A stretch of 64,000 nt of DNA from NCBI GenBank assembly GCA_937960895.1, contig CALCJD010000094.1:38097-102096 (forward strand), given 5' to 3'. A model generated the notes under the pieces. That model saw nothing but the letters and a program-made list of their open reading frames with translations, made no database searches and had not been told where the DNA came from. The translations under genes and the position numbers were made by a program. How positions within the stretch are numbered: the stretch's first letter is position 1; each line of letters starts with the position of its first letter. This stretch comes from an uncultured Spartobacteria bacterium (GTDB taxonomy: Bacteria > Verrucomicrobiota > Verrucomicrobiia > Chthoniobacterales > Terrimicrobiaceae). Positions 17,395 to 26,783 of the stretch are shown here, in pieces.

Positions 17395-18576
17395 TTATTC
17401 GCCGAGATTCAGTCGGACGTATTCCTCGGTGAGATCGGTGGTCCAGACGGTGTGGGAAAATTTGCCGACCTTCAGGTCGATGACAATGCGGAATTCCGGT
17501 TTGGCGGCGATGGCGCGGAGTTTCGACCAGGGCGTTTTTGCGACGACGCCGTTTTCCACAATGGGCAGGTCGTTGTAGAAGATGGCGGTTTTTTCCTCCC
17601 GCATCTTCGCGCCGGAGTAGCCGAGGGCGTCCATGATGCGGCCCCAGTTGGGGTCGCCGCCCGCCCAGGCGCATTTGGCGAGGGTGGAATTGGCCACCGC
17701 CTCGGCCGCACGGCGGGCGTCCTTGGCGCTGGCCGCGCCGCGGAGTTCGATCTCGATGAATTTGGTCACCCCTTCGCCGTCCTTCACAATCATCCGGGCC
17801 AGCGCCTGGGTGACGGTGTCAAGGGCCGCCTGGAAATTCGCGGCCGGCGGGGTGACGTCGGAGGCGCCGTTGGCGAGGAGAAGCACCGTGTCGTTGGTGC
17901 TCATGTCGCCGTCGACGGTGATGCGATTGAAGGACACCTCCACGGACGCCTTGAGCGCCTTGCGCAGGGCGGGCTGGGGAAGGGCGGCATCGGTGGTGAT
18001 CACGCACAGCATCGTGGCCATGTTGGGATCGATCATGCCGGCCCCCTTGGCGATTCCACCGATGCGGAAGCTCCCCCTGGCCGTGCGCACCTCCAGGGCG
18101 ATTTCCTTGGGGAAGGTGTCGCTGGTCATGATGGCCTTTGCGCAATCGAGACTGTATTTGCGGTGAAGGGGCAGGGAGGCGATGCCCTTGAGGATGCGGT
18201 TCATCGGCAGCGGAACCCCGATGCGCCCGGTGGAACAGACCATGACCTCGCGCGGTTTGAGTCCGGCGCGTTCCGCGGCCGCAGCCGCCATGGCCCGGGC
18301 ATCCTCGAGGCCCTGCCGGCCGGTGCAGGCGTTGGCATTGCCGCTGTTAAGAATGACGGCGCGCGGCTTGCCGGTGCGCAGGTGTTCCAGGGAAACCCGC
18401 ACGGGGGCGGCCTTGACGGCGTTTGTGGTGAACGTACCCGCTGCGGTGCAGGGGACTTCGGAAACCACCAGGGCCGTGTCCAGACGGGGGGCCCTGGGAT
18501 TTTTGATGCCTGACGAAACGGCGCCACAGACAAAGCCGGAGGGCGCGCCAATGCCCCCCTTGATTTTTTTAATCAT
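17395..18576 (-). CDS. argJ: bifunctional glutamate N-acetyltransferase / ornithine acetyltransferase
   Basis: A 393-residue ArgJ. It recycles the acetyl group from N-acetylornithine to glutamate and may also acetylate glutamate from acetyl-CoA. The precursor self-cleaves before the nucleophile Thr, seen here as N-M-A-T-M-L with Ala187-Thr188, preceded by GGIAKGAGMIDP. The C-terminus has the CAWAGGDPNWGRI block and normal length. The start ATG overlaps the argC stop by four bases (ATGA), so the genes are coupled. The presence of ArgJ implies the cyclic acetyl route, so argE need not be present. Confidence 0.96.
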   Translation of the reverse strand: MIKKIKGGIGAPSGFVCGAVSSGIKNPRAPRLDTALVVSEVPCTAAGTFTTNAVKAAPVRVSLEHLRTGKPRAVILNSGNANACTGRQGLEDARAMAAAAAERAGLKPREVMVCSTGRIGVPLPMNRILKGIASLPLHRKYSLDCAKAIMTSDTFPKEIALEVRTARGSFRIGGIAKGAGMIDPNMATMLCVITTDAALPQPALRKALKASVEVSFNRITVDGDMSTNDTVLLLANGASDVTPPAANFQAALDTVTQALARMIVKDGEGVTKFIEIELRGAASAKDARRAAEAVANSTLAKCAWAGGDPNWGRIMDALGYSGAKMREEKTAIFYNDLPIVENGVVAKTPWSKLRAIAAKPEFRIVIDLKVGKFSHTVWTTDLTEEYVRLNLGE

Positions 18577-19601
18577 AAAAGTCCTTCGGTCTCCGGGAAG
18601 CCGGCCATGATGTTGAAGTTCTGCACGGCCTGGCCGGCGGCGCCCTTCACGAGGTTGTCCTCCGCGCTGAGAATGATCAGCCGGCCCGTGCGGGAGTCCT
18701 CCCGGACCGCGATGTCGCAGAAATTGGTGCCGTTGACGTTCTTGACGTCCGGCAGGGAGTCCGGAAGGCGCACGAAGGGTTCGTCGGCGAAGGCCTTTTC
18801 CCAGCAGGCTTTCACGTCGGCGGCGTGCCGGCCTTTCGCCGGGGCGGCGAAGATCGTGGTGTGGATGCCCCGGGTCATCGGCGCAAGGTGCGGTACGAAG
18901 GTGATGGCGACCTTCTCCCCGGCCGCCGTGCTGAGTTCCTGTTCGATCTCGGAAAGATGCCGGTGTTTGGGAATGCCATAGGCGCGCAGGCTTTCATTGC
19001 ACTCCGCGTAAAGATACGCGAGGTCCGCCTTGCGTCCCGCGCCGCTCACGCCGCTCGCGCTGCTCGCGATGAGGGTGGAGGGTTGGACCAGCCCGGTTTT
19101 CAGCAGCGGCACCAGCGGCAGCAAAATGCTCGTGGGATAACAGCCGGCCGAGGCCACCAGCCGGGCGGAGGCGATTTTGTCCCGATGCAATTCCGGCAGG
19201 CCATAGACGGCCTCCGGCAGCAAATGACTCGCCCCGTGGTCCCCGCCGTAAAACTCCTTGTACAAATCCGCGTCCCGCAGCCGGAAGTCCGCGCTCAGGT
19301 CAATCACCCGCCGCCCGGCTTCGACCAGGGGCGCGGCAAACTCCGCCGCCAGGCCGTGGGGCAGCGCGAGGAAAATGAATTCGGCGCCGCTGGACAGGAT
19401 GTTTTCGACGGTCGATTCGGAAAATTTCAATCCGGCCACCGAAGGCAGGCCGGCCAGCCGGGGCAGGACGGCGGAGGCGGGTTTGCCGGCGTTTTGACGT
19501 GAGGTGACCGCGGCGATGCGCACCCGGGAATGCCTGGCGAGAATGCTGCAGAGTTCCTCCCCGGAATATCCGTTTGCGCCGACGATGGCCACGTTTGTCA
19601 T
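18573..19601 (-). CDS. argC: N-acetyl-gamma-glutamyl-phosphate reductase
   Basis: A 342-residue type 1 ArgC that reduces N-acetylglutamyl phosphate to the semialdehyde with NADPH. It has the nucleotide loop VAIVGANGYSGEEL, the catalytic SAGCYPTS with Cys154, and HLAPMTRGIH with the conserved His. It heads the argC-argJ-argB run. There is no Shine-Dalgarno; a -35/-10-like pair (TTGAAA, 18 bases, TAGGCT) ends exactly six bases before the ATG, so the operon may be read from a leaderless message. argD, argF, argG and argH are elsewhere. Confidence 0.96.
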   Translation of the reverse strand: MTNVAIVGANGYSGEELCSILARHSRVRIAAVTSRQNAGKPASAVLPRLAGLPSVAGLKFSESTVENILSSGAEFIFLALPHGLAAEFAAPLVEAGRRVIDLSADFRLRDADLYKEFYGGDHGASHLLPEAVYGLPELHRDKIASARLVASAGCYPTSILLPLVPLLKTGLVQPSTLIASSASGVSGAGRKADLAYLYAECNESLRAYGIPKHRHLSEIEQELSTAAGEKVAITFVPHLAPMTRGIHTTIFAAPAKGRHAADVKACWEKAFADEPFVRLPDSLPDVKNVNGTNFCDIAVREDSRTGRLIILSAEDNLVKGAAGQAVQNFNIMAGFPETEGLL

Positions 19602-19607
19602 GCGCCC

Positions 19608-19637
19608 AGCCTACATCTGACGGAGAAATTTTTTCAA
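19608..19637 (-). promoter_or_regulatory. candidate leaderless promoter of argCJB
   Basis: On the reverse strand TTGAAA and TAGGCT are separated by 18 bases, and TAGGCT is followed by six bases and then the argC ATG, so a start site at normal distance would be the A of the ATG. The -35 is good and the -10 weak. Confidence 0.35.
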
Positions 19638-19701
19638 AGGCGAAATCTGGGCGCTTTGTGCTGGGGGGAAGAAACTTCCGCGGGATGCCCCGGGTTTTGT
19701 G

Positions 19702-19878
19702 ATGCAGCGCGCGCCCGTCACCCCGGCTCCCCTTTGTCCGCATTGTCGCGTGACGGTGCGCTCAGCCGGACGTTCGGCGATTTTGCGGAGGGGGCGGATC
19801 ACCGAAAATGCCGGCAATCATCTGCGCCGGATGTGCTGCACCCTGTTTGAAGGGAGGGAGGCGAGTGGGAAAGACTGA
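19702..19878 (+). CDS. possible 58-residue small basic protein with Cys motif
   Basis: A forward frame from ATG 19702 encodes a basic, Arg-rich 58-residue protein with CPHCR near residue 12 and C-C at about residue 44. The spacing hints at a small zinc-ribbon or nucleic-acid-binding protein but does not match a known pattern exactly (no second C-x-x-C). There is no ribosome-binding site, and the frame is open upstream to 19621 with no better start. It lies between divergent argC and the tRNA-Pro gene on the opposite strand. I do not recognise it; it may be spurious. Confidence 0.25.
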   Translation: MQRAPVTPAPLCPHCRVTVRSAGRSAILRRGRITENAGNHLRRMCCTLFEGREASGKD

Positions 19879-19919
19879 TGCCCCGGCCGGGGGATTCGGC
19901 CGCTCTGACGAAGAAAAAA

Positions 19920-19993
19920 TCGGGACGACAGGATTCGAACCTGCGACCTCGTGAACCCCATTCACGCGCTCTACCAAGCTAAGCTACGTCCCG
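19920..19993 (-). tRNA. tRNA-Pro (anticodon GGG)
   Basis: The reverse strand folds into a complete 74-base cloverleaf: acceptor CGGGACG/CGTCCCG with discriminator A, D arm GCTT...GAGC, anticodon stem CGTGA/TCACG around loop ATGGGGT (anticodon GGG), and T arm with GGTTCGAATCC. The GGG anticodon reads CCC and CCU proline codons, suitable for a GC-rich genome. CCA is not encoded; the 3' end is followed directly by TTTTTTCTTC, a likely termination run, so CCA must be added afterwards. Confidence 0.97.
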
Positions 19994-20103
19994 CAAGCGG
20001 AGGCGCACTCTAGCCTACTCAAACCTGAGCGCAATCAAAATCACGCATTCCGGGGAACGCGCGCGCCTCCTGACCGTGAATTTTATCCGGATTTTTTCCG
20101 GGA

Positions 20104-21444
20104 TCAAGCCGGGACGCTCAGGCGTTTTTGCACCCGCAGAAACAATGCGCCCGCCGCCACGGCAAGCCCCGCGACAAATCCGCTCCAGATTCCCGGGGCA
20201 CCCCAGCCGAGGACGAAGGCCAGCAGGGCGGAGAGCGGCAGGGCGACCACCCAGTAGGCGACCGCGCCGATCACCATGGGGGCCCGCGTGTCCTCGAAGC
20301 CCCGCAGGGCGCCCGAGGAGACGATCTGCACGCCGTCGAACAACTGGAACACGCCGGCGATGAGCAGGAGCTGGCTCGCGAGGGTGAGGATTTCGTCGCC
20401 GGCCAGGAACCATCCGGCGATGAAGCGGCCGGCGGTGACAAAAAGCAGCGCAAAAAACGCCATCAGCCCCGCCGTGACGCCCAGCGCGCCGTAAACGATC
20501 GCGCGGCAGCGCGGAAGTTGCCGGGCGCCACGGGCCTGTCCGACGCGCACGCTGACGGCCTGGGAAAGGCCCAGCGGCAGCATGAAGGTCGTGGCCGCGC
20601 AGGTGATGGCGATCTGGTGCGCGGCCAGCGCATTCACACTGATCCAGCCCATCATGAGGGATCCGAAGGCAAACCCGCTCACCTCGCAAAAATGGAGGCC
20701 GCCCACGGGCAGGCCGATGCGGGTCAGTGTGCGGACGTGGGGTCCGACGCCGGGCGCCGTCCAACGCCGCGGACGATGGGCGCGGAGGGTTTTGGAAGTG
20801 AGGAGATACGCCAAGAGCACCAGCGTGGCCGCGATGCGCGCCAGCAGGGTGGCCAGTCCCGCGCCATCCAGTCCCATGGCCGGCAATCCCCAGTTTCCAT
20901 AGATGAGCAGCCAGTTCAGGCCGATGTTCAAAAACACGCTGCCCAGTACGATCCAAAACGGCACCCAGGGACGCGAAAGGGCCTCGCAGAAACTTTTCAG
21001 GGCGGTGGTCAGATAGACCGGAATCACCGACCAGGCACAGAGGAGGAGAAAATTCCCGCAGGCGGCGTTGACCTCCGGTTTTTGTCCAAACAGGGGCAGC
21101 AGAGGCAGTCCAAGCTGCACGAGCAGGGCCACTCCCAGTCCGAGAACGGCCGCCAGGACGAGTCCGGCGCGGAGTGTTTCCCCGGCTTCGGCGGGGTTGT
21201 CCGCCCCATGGGCGTGGGAGGCCCGGACGCTGACCGCCGACAGGACGCCAAACCCGAAAACGAGCGGTACCATCAACACCGTATTGGCAAAGGCGCACGC
21301 CGCCAGCGGCACGACGCCGACGCGTCCAATCATGATGGTGTCCGCCCAGCCCATGGCCATCTGACCCACAAAGCCCGCCACGATGGGCACGGCGAGGGCG
21401 AGGGTGCGGCGGTTTTCGGTCAGGGCTTGGGAAAGAAGGGACAT
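20104..21444 (-). CDS. MATE family efflux transporter
   Basis: A 446-residue inner-membrane protein with about twelve spans in two related halves, typical of NorM-like MATE transporters that export cationic drugs or metabolites using Na+ or H+. Halves begin ALAVPIVAGFVGQMAMGWAD (with the usual early Asp) and LTRIGLPVGGLHFCEVSGF. The C-terminal quarter (QLLLIAGVFQLFDGVQIVSS) also fits. ATG 21444 gives the normal N-terminus; the longer in-frame extension is low-complexity. It stands alone between tRNA-Pro and signal peptidase. Substrate is unknown. Confidence 0.9.
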   Translation of the reverse strand: MSLLSQALTENRRTLALAVPIVAGFVGQMAMGWADTIMIGRVGVVPLAACAFANTVLMVPLVFGFGVLSAVSVRASHAHGADNPAEAGETLRAGLVLAAVLGLGVALLVQLGLPLLPLFGQKPEVNAACGNFLLLCAWSVIPVYLTTALKSFCEALSRPWVPFWIVLGSVFLNIGLNWLLIYGNWGLPAMGLDGAGLATLLARIAATLVLLAYLLTSKTLRAHRPRRWTAPGVGPHVRTLTRIGLPVGGLHFCEVSGFAFGSLMMGWISVNALAAHQIAITCAATTFMLPLGLSQAVSVRVGQARGARQLPRCRAIVYGALGVTAGLMAFFALLFVTAGRFIAGWFLAGDEILTLASQLLLIAGVFQLFDGVQIVSSGALRGFEDTRAPMVIGAVAYWVVALPLSALLAFVLGWGAPGIWSGFVAGLAVAAGALFLRVQKRLSVPA

Positions 21445-21502
21445 GCACGGAGGCCCGGGAACGGGCGGGAAAAGGACGGAAGCGGACGCGACGCGTCCGG
21501 GG

Positions 21503-21577
21503 CTACAGGGAGAGCAGACTGCCACGCTTGCGGGCGCCGCGGTTGCGGTCCGGCTGATGCGATCGGGCGGTCTTCAT
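21503..21577 (-). CDS. possible 24-residue basic leader peptide upstream of the MATE gene
   Basis: A reverse frame of 24 codons (MKTARSHQPDRNRGARKRG, then SLLSL) ends 58 bases before the MATE start. It has eight K/R/H residues in its first 19 and AGGGTTGG upstream of the ATG as a weak ribosome-binding site. It could be a short leader peptide or simply chance. The surrounding 250 bases between the MATE gene and lepB hold nothing else I can identify. Confidence 0.2.
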   Translation of the reverse strand: MKTARSHQPDRNRGARKRGSLLSL

Positions 21578-21693
21578 GTGACCAACCCTATCGACCGGGA
21601 TGGGCAAGTCAACCCAAGTCGGTCCGGTTCGCAGGACGAACTCCCGCGACTATCCCGCGGCGAAAAGGCGGCGGGCGTCGGAGAAATGACGGT

Positions 21694-22833
21694 TCAGCGG
21701 ATGAACCCCCAGCGTTTGCTGAACGGCCAGTAGACGAACAATCCGCGCCCGGCGACGTTCTGCTCCGGCACGGGCCCCCAATACCGGCTGTCGCTGGAAT
21801 GGTAGCTGTTGTCGCCGAGGGCGAAATAGTGATGGGGCGGCACCGTGTATTCCGCCGACGGGTTGCCCAGAATGGGGAAGGGCCGCGGTTCCATGCCCGG
21901 CCACGGGGGAGCCGGCCAGTTGGAGTACCCTTGATAACCGTTTTCCATGCTCATGACCCGCCGAAAAACGAACTCCTGCGGCACCTGGCCGTCGATGAAG
22001 AGTTTGGGCGGATCAATCCGGAGGGTCTGTCCGGGCATGCCGGCGAGGCGCTTGATGTAATGCTGCGAATCCACGTTGGGGGGCAGGTTTTCCTGGATGC
22101 GCTCAATGCCGATGGTCTTGAAGACGAAGACGTCCCCCAGGGCCGGAGGGACGAAATTGTAGCTCATCTTGTCCACAAAAACCTGGTCCCCGGTGTCGAT
22201 GTATCCGCGGGCAATGACCTCCCCGGCCGTCAACCGGCGCCCGGGAAACACCCGGAAATAATCCCGCAGGGTCGCGGCGGGAGCGAAAAGTGTGTAGCTG
22301 CTGCGGGCGCCGCGGATGGTGCTGAAGGTGAAAAAATTCGCGTAGGTTTTTTCGGAGACTTCCTGAATGACGTCGTCCGTCTTCGCCTTCAGATCGATGT
22401 AATGGCGGCCCAGCCACACCATCTGAAAGGCGCGCACCAGCAGGTTGGGCGGAGGCGTTTCCGTGCGGGTTCCGACGATGCCATACAGGGTGGGCTGCAT
22501 GGAGCCGGTGGGAATCTTGAACGGCTGCAGGAAATAGGCGCGCACCCCGGCGGCAATGACAATGGCCACGAGGATCACCTCGATATTTTCCCGCCGGCCG
22601 GCATCGGGCGGGGGAGGAACGATGCGGTTGGTGGCCCTGTCGATTTCCTCGCGGATCCGGGCCAGCTTTTCCCGATTCCGGGCCCTGATGGCGGCTTTCA
22701 GGTCCTCCAGCAGGCCGCGCAGTGTGGCGAGGTCGGCCTCAGGCAGGATGTCTTCCTTGTAATGGATGATCCGCTTGAGAGCGTGCCGGTAATGCTTCGC
22801 TTCCTTGATGTAGCGCGGGGTCAGAAAAAACAT
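21694..22833 (-). CDS. lepB: signal peptidase I with extended N-terminus and large insert
   Basis: A 379-residue type I signal peptidase that cuts Sec/Tat signal peptides at the outer face of the inner membrane. One span at about residues 84-101 precedes the catalytic box PTGSMQPTL (Ser111); the general-base Lys is K261 in YIKRLAGMPGQ, and the late GDNSYHSSDSRYWG box is intact. Two things are unusual: a charged, helical 80-residue cytoplasmic N-terminus, and about 100 residues between the Ser box and GDQVFVDKM where short enzymes have around 20-40. All catalytic residues are present, so it should be active. The neighbouring PEP-CTERM gene encodes a likely substrate. Confidence 0.93.
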   Translation of the reverse strand: MFFLTPRYIKEAKHYRHALKRIIHYKEDILPEADLATLRGLLEDLKAAIRARNREKLARIREEIDRATNRIVPPPPDAGRRENIEVILVAIVIAAGVRAYFLQPFKIPTGSMQPTLYGIVGTRTETPPPNLLVRAFQMVWLGRHYIDLKAKTDDVIQEVSEKTYANFFTFSTIRGARSSYTLFAPAATLRDYFRVFPGRRLTAGEVIARGYIDTGDQVFVDKMSYNFVPPALGDVFVFKTIGIERIQENLPPNVDSQHYIKRLAGMPGQTLRIDPPKLFIDGQVPQEFVFRRVMSMENGYQGYSNWPAPPWPGMEPRPFPILGNPSAEYTVPPHHYFALGDNSYHSSDSRYWGPVPEQNVAGRGLFVYWPFSKRWGFIR

Positions 22834-22913
22834 GGGCCGCGATGTCCATAGCGCCGTCCGGGAGGGTTGGCCACCTCATTTTGCGGGCGGCGTGCATTTC
22901 CCGGAGGGGCGGG

Positions 22914-23567
22914 TCACTCCGCGCGAGAGCTGCGGCGGCGCCGGGCCAGTCCGGCCAGCGCAAGGAGCGCAAGCGTTCCGGAGGCCGGTTCGGGCACCGC
23001 CGAAATGGTGACGTTGTCGAAGCGCAGCGAACTGCCCGTTTCGAAGGCGGCGAAGTAGTCGATGCGGATGGCCACATCGGCCTGACCGTCAAAAAGGTCA
23101 CCGAAATGGATCGTGTCCATCCGCCAGAAACTGTTTGGCAGGGCGATTTCGCCAAAATGCTCCCAGGTGCCCCCGCCATTGAGACTGTAATAAACGTGGG
23201 CACTTTCCCCGATGCCGAAGAGCTCCGTGGTGGTGACCGCAAACGCCAGCTCCGCGTCCGTCAGCCCCGAAAAATCCAGCCCGGTGATCTGAAGACGGTG
23301 GTTGGAGTGCATGGTGAAAATGTCGACGTACCCAAGGGCAAATCCCGCCTCGTAGCCGGGCCGGGCATTCAGTTCCGTGCCCGTCGCGTAAACCAGGGTG
23401 CCCGGTCCGAGGCCGAACCAGGTGGAACTCAACGAGGCCGTGCCAATGTCCGTGTGGGTGTTTTTGTCGTTGAAACTCCAGTAGGCCAGCACTTGGGCGG
23501 GAGAGGAGGCCGCGCCGGACAGCAGAACCAGCGCCGACAGCAGACCTGGAAGGAAATTCTTACGCAT
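22914..23567 (-). CDS. PEP-CTERM sorting-domain exported protein
   Basis: A 217-residue secreted protein: signal peptide (NFLPGLLSALVLLSGAASS, probable cut at A-Q near residue 25), a beta-rich body, and a C-terminal PEP-CTERM signal with VPEPASG, a hydrophobic helix (LALLALAGLA) and an RRRR tail. Exosortase (EpsH/XrtA) recognises such tails in exopolysaccharide-producing Gram-negative bacteria; no exosortase is in the window. The body (around YYSLNGGGTWEHFGEIALP) looks like a lectin-like jelly roll, but I cannot name it. A good promoter sits just upstream with the -10 six bases from the ATG, so the message may be leaderless. Confidence 0.88.
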   Translation of the reverse strand: MRKNFLPGLLSALVLLSGAASSPAQVLAYWSFNDKNTHTDIGTASLSSTWFGLGPGTLVYATGTELNARPGYEAGFALGYVDIFTMHSNHRLQITGLDFSGLTDAELAFAVTTTELFGIGESAHVYYSLNGGGTWEHFGEIALPNSFWRMDTIHFGDLFDGQADVAIRIDYFAAFETGSSLRFDNVTISAVPEPASGTLALLALAGLARRRRSSRAE

Positions 23568-23573
23568 GGCGGC

Positions 23574-23603
23574 CTATAAGACCCCACGCCTGAGGGAAGT
23601 CAA
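23574..23603 (-). promoter_or_regulatory. candidate leaderless promoter of the PEP-CTERM gene
   Basis: Reverse strand TTGACT, 18 bases, TTATAG, then six bases to the ATG. Both hexamers are good matches to the sigma-70 consensus, and the expected start site coincides with the start codon. Confidence 0.5.
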
Positions 23604-23635
23604 TTCTGCAGAAACCGGTTGCGGTTTCGGAGGGG

Positions 23636-24804
23636 TTACATGATGTCCCGCGGAGACGGTTTGAGAAAGAGCAACCGCCAGAAGGGACGCCGTTCCAAGA
23701 CGATTTCGGCTTCCACGGTGGCGCCGACCGCCAGCGGATACGGTTCCTTTTCGATTTCCACCGTCACGCGATACGTGCTGGTCGTGCTGGTGTCCTCCGA
23801 GGTGGAAAGGTCGCGGTCCCGGGCCACGCGGGTGACGCGTCCGATGCCCAGCGGAGCGAGGCGGTCGGGGTTGTTGTTGGCGCGGAAGCGCACCAGCTGT
23901 CCGGGTTGGATGAGATTGACACGGTCCTCCGAGGCAAAGAGCCGGAGTTCGGTCCGGGTGTCGTCGGCGATCTTGAAGAGGGCGGTGCCGGTTTCGATTT
24001 TTTCGCCGGGGAACCGGCGGGCGGTGGCGAGAATGACCCCGTCCACGGGGGCGACAATTTCCAGCCGCTTGAGATCGGCGAGCGCCAGGTCGCGTTTGGC
24101 GCGGAGGGCGGAGAGCCGGGCGCGGATCATGTGTTCGCGCTCAAGCGCCTCGGCCTGGGCGGCGGCGCCGTAGTCGCCCTTGAAAAGTTCGTAGGCCTGC
24201 TGGCTGCGCTTGAGGAGGGATTCGGAGGCGATGAGTTGCAGGCGCAGGTTGAGGGTTTCCGTGGTGGAGGCGGCGCCGGATTTTTGCAGTTCGCTCAGGC
24301 GGCGAAGATAATCCTGCTGGAGGGTCTGGATTTCCTTCTGACGCTCCATTTCCACCTCGCTGAAAAGGAATTCCGGCGGCACGGGTGCCGCGGAAACCTT
24401 GCGGGCCGTGGCCTGGACCATGGCCAGTTCCGCCTCGGTCTGGGCAATTTCCCCGTCGATCTGGGTCAGTTGCTTGCGGATTTCCCATCCGTCGAGTTTG
24501 GCCAGCACCTGGCCCTTGGTGACCCGTTCGCCGTCGAGGATGTCGATGGATTCGATCAGTCCCGGAGCCCGGCTGAAGACATAGGTGTAGTCCGCCGGAC
24601 GCACCACCCCCGGGGCGGTGACGTATTCGTCCATCGGACTGAGCAGGGTGAGGACGGTGACCGCCACGGTGAGCACGGATCCCCAAAGGATGCTGTTCCG
24701 CATCCAGCGGGGCGGTTTGGCCCGGCGCAGGTCCGCCAGGGGAGCCCGGTAGTTGTCCGTGCACAGCGGGGAGTTTTTCCGAAGCGAAACGGGCAGGCTG
24801 GCGT

Positions 24805-24808
<4 letters not shown>
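23636..24808 (-). CDS. HlyD-type membrane fusion / periplasmic adaptor protein
   Basis: A 390-residue adaptor. A cytoplasmic N-terminal tail, one span (about residues 38-57) and an opening lipoyl half (PGLIESIDILDGERVTKGQV) lead to a long coiled-coil hairpin (about residues 85-250, rich in E, Q, A and L), the second lipoyl half (APVDGVILATARRFPGEKIE) and a beta-barrel end. This is the HlyD/EmrA plan linking an inner-membrane exporter to the outer membrane. Its ATG overlaps the stop of the ABC exporter by four bases, so they are coupled and surely partners. No TolC-like gene is nearby. The cargo is unknown. Confidence 0.88.
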
Positions 24809-26661
<1,853 letters not shown>

Positions 26662-26783
26662 GGAAGAACGTTCACGACTAAAACCCCAGAAAAGCACCGC
26701 TGGTCAAAAATGTCCAGCCCATGAGGACGGACGGGCGTGATTTTGACCTTCGGTGCGGCCGGGGTGCCCGTGGTCCCGCGGGA

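Noticed and set aside
20128..22851. Forward-strand frame of over 900 codons across the MATE and signal peptidase genes
   Set aside because: It spans two real reverse-strand genes and the gap between them; no domain is visible.
23611..23628. 7-bp hairpin GAAACCG/CGGTTTC upstream of the PEP-CTERM gene
   Set aside because: No U-run follows on the reverse strand after the HlyD stop, and it sits near a promoter; could not be assigned.
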